Below, one piece after another: positions 62,871 through 64,000 of a stretch of DNA of 64,000 bases. The notes under the pieces were generated by a model. That model did no database searches. It saw nothing but the letters and a program-made list of their open reading frames with translations, and was not told the origin of the DNA. Each line of letters opens with the position of its first letter. Within the stretch, counting starts at the first letter, position 1. The translations under genes and the position numbers were made by a program. The stretch is from Bog-159 sp963843255 (lineage in GTDB: Bacteria; Acidobacteriota; Terriglobia; Bryobacterales; Bryobacteraceae), in the NCBI GenBank assembly GCA_963843255.1, contig CAWJJQ010000009.1, forward strand, positions 248,001 to 312,000, in the 5' to 3' direction.

Positions 62871-62937
62871 ATAGTACCCGCATGACTACTTTGCCCGCGC
62901 ATCGCTGCCACATAATGGGGCTTTCAAGGAGACCCAG

Positions 62938-63309
62938 GTGGCAAGAGACACAATCGCAGGCGACCGCCGCATGCAGCGGCGCTACCCAATCGAGCTTGAA
63001 CTGGAATACAAGATCATCAGAGACAACAAGGTCATTGGCGTCGGCGCCGGAAGAACCGAAAACCTCAGCAGTGGGGGTGTTTTCTTCCGTCCCGATGAGG
63101 ATGTTCCCAGTGGACCCAATGTGGAACTGTCGGTCCGCTGGCCCGCCGTTCTGGGTAGCTCTCCGTTCCTGGAACTCTCCATTTCAGGCCGGCTGGTCCG
63201 GAACGACTCGCGGGGCGTCGCCCTGCGCATGAGCCGGTACCATTTTCAAAAACTGGGCGACCCGCGCATCGCATTCGAAGAGCTCTTCACAGACGCCGTC
63301 ATTCAATAG
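62938..63309 (+). CDS. PilZ-domain protein
   Basis: A 123-residue cytosolic protein with a PilZ c-di-GMP-binding domain: RRMQRRYPIELELEY (the RxxxR part) and TENLSSGGVFF (the D/NxSxxG part). Such stand-alone PilZ proteins link c-di-GMP levels to motility or secretion. Start GTG at 62938 with an AAGGAG ribosome site. Together with the EAL-HDOD protein and the pilin it suggests c-di-GMP control of surface behaviour, by inference. Confidence 0.9.
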   Translation: MARDTIAGDRRMQRRYPIELELEYKIIRDNKVIGVGAGRTENLSSGGVFFRPDEDVPSGPNVELSVRWPAVLGSSPFLELSISGRLVRNDSRGVALRMSRYHFQKLGDPRIAFEELFTDAVIQ

Positions 63310-63382
63310 CGCGGCGCGGGCCGTCCGGGTTGGGCTTGACAATCGCTGGTGTTCGGCGACAATTGACACTGGCGGCCTCAAA

Positions 63383-63721
63383 ATGCCCATTCGAGCCGAA
63401 TACCGGAAATACTACGACGCGCGCTGGCGCAAGTTCCGGCTGAGCATGCTGGAAGCGGCGGGAAACGTGTGCCAGATGTGCCACCAGCCGCACCGCTTGC
63501 TCAACGTGGCACACCTCTCCGCTGATCCGGCCGACCGCACCTCGCTGACGGTGCTCTGCCCAAGCTGTCACTCCAAAACAAACGCCGCCCAGCGGCTGGC
63601 GATGGCTCGCCGCACGCGCGCGCGCAAACGCGGCCAGCTATGGCTTTCGAGCGAACTGGAAGTAGCTCCCATGCCCGTACGCCTTTGGCCCATGCGCCTT
63701 CGCCAGATGGATTTGTTTTAA
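63383..63721 (+). CDS. HNH-like nuclease-fold protein
   Basis: A 112-residue small basic protein with two CxxC pairs (VCQMCHQPHRL and LCPSCHSKTN) and NVAHLSADPADRTSL between, the pattern of a zinc-stabilised HNH endonuclease fold. The C-terminal half is Arg-rich. A perfect TTGACA lies upstream at 63336 but a matching -10 is not obvious. Stand-alone; role in DNA processing is likely but unproven. Confidence 0.8.
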   Translation: MPIRAEYRKYYDARWRKFRLSMLEAAGNVCQMCHQPHRLLNVAHLSADPADRTSLTVLCPSCHSKTNAAQRLAMARRTRARKRGQLWLSSELEVAPMPVRLWPMRLRQMDLF

Positions 63722-63785
63722 CGGGCTCCAGCAAAATCGGCGGGTAACCTGCTCCGCGGCGCGCCACGCGCTAATATTCGTACTT

Positions 63786-64000
63786 ATGGACATGGTTAAC
63801 CGAAGGGGCTTCATTAAGGCCGGGGGCGCCGCGGCCTTCTGGCAAGCGGCTGCCTCTGCCCAACCGGCGCCGCCGCGCGCCTCGCTCCGCCGCATCCTGC
63901 CGATGAACCGCAACTGGCTATACGGCGGACGCGCCGTTCCGGGCTGCTCCGCCCCCGGCTTTGACGACAGCAAATTCCAGCGTGTCACCATCCCGCACTC
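63786..64000 (+). CDS. Tat-exported glycoside hydrolase family 2-like protein (partial, runs off the window)
   Basis: The first 71 residues of a protein. MDMVNRRGFIKAGGAAAFWQ is a twin-arginine signal, followed by RRILPMNRNWLYGGRAVPG and a FDDSKFQRVTIPH stretch, typical of the start of the GH2 sugar-binding jelly-roll (LPHDW-like). GH2 includes beta-galactosidases, beta-mannosidases and beta-glucuronidases; the catalytic part lies beyond the window, so the activity cannot be told. Confidence 0.75.
   Translation, partial: MDMVNRRGFIKAGGAAAFWQAAASAQPAPPRASLRRILPMNRNWLYGGRAVPGCSAPGFDDSKFQRVTIPH

Noticed and set aside
63336..63364. Perfect TTGACA before the HNH gene
   Set aside because: No acceptable -10 box at 16-18 bases.
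1..64000. CRISPR arrays, tRNA and rRNA genes, prophage or transposase genes
   Set aside because: No regularly spaced repeats, cloverleaf candidates, ribosomal RNA blocks or integrase/transposase motifs were found by reading both strands; a dedicated scan was not possible.

Overview
The window looks like a G+C-rich chromosome segment from an Acidobacteriota soil bacterium, most likely Bryobacterales (a relative of Candidatus Solibacter). The main evidence is a set of lineage-typical families: an ADOP-type duplicated permease (TIGR03434), a TIGR03435 exported protein, a VWFA-related acidobacterial protein (TIGR03436) and a TIGR03437 C-terminal domain. Secreted glycoside hydrolases are plentiful. 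No rRNA, tRNA, CRISPR array, transposase or prophage gene was seen.

Layout. 1-8.3 kb: XRE/S24-like regulator, ubiX-pheA, a secreted GH9 cellulase, TPR protein, yvcK-glmU (cell-envelope precursor supply) and an NTF2-like protein. 8.3-22.8 kb: a carbohydrate block. A minus-strand operon encodes GH130 mannosylglucose phosphorylase, cellobiose 2-epimerase, GH94 cellobiose phosphorylase and an aldo/keto reductase. It is divergent from a secreted GH5 and faces a GntR/LacI-type sugar regulator. deoB-tpiA and a ROK kinase-SIS-FucP-like MFS operon follow. Read together, GH5 would cut (gluco)mannan outside the cell, the epimerase would convert Man-Man to Man-Glc, and the two phosphorylases would release sugar 1-phosphates. 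23-32 kb: a nine-CxxCH cytochrome, a GH39, a palindromic repeat element, a small cytochrome c with a Tat-exported phosphoesterase, an ECF sigma/anti-sigma pair and the ADOP permease. 32-41 kb: a two-gene CoA-dehydratase-activase-type system, DinB, a broken TIGR03437 protein, kdsA, a type IV pilin plus an odd pilin-like paralogue, and ymdB. 41-53 kb: DUF2934 pair, VWFA protein, glgC-dedA, a beta-propeller, TIGR03435, EAL-HDOD, a duplicated aspartyl protease and a PMT-like membrane protein. 53-64 kb: pcrA, a tiny basic protein, an amino-acid permease, a parvulin, a PlsC-GNAT acyltransferase, PHP, FecR, PilZ and HNH proteins, and the start of a Tat-exported GH2.

Five genes carry apparent lesions: an in-frame amber codon in the HAD gene and single-base frameshifts in the aldo/keto reductase, TIGR03437, pcrA and PlsC-GNAT genes. 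The frameshifts lie in or beside short G/C runs, so sequencing error must be excluded before biological meaning is given to them. Five convergent gene pairs overlap at their 3' ends by 34-62 bases.
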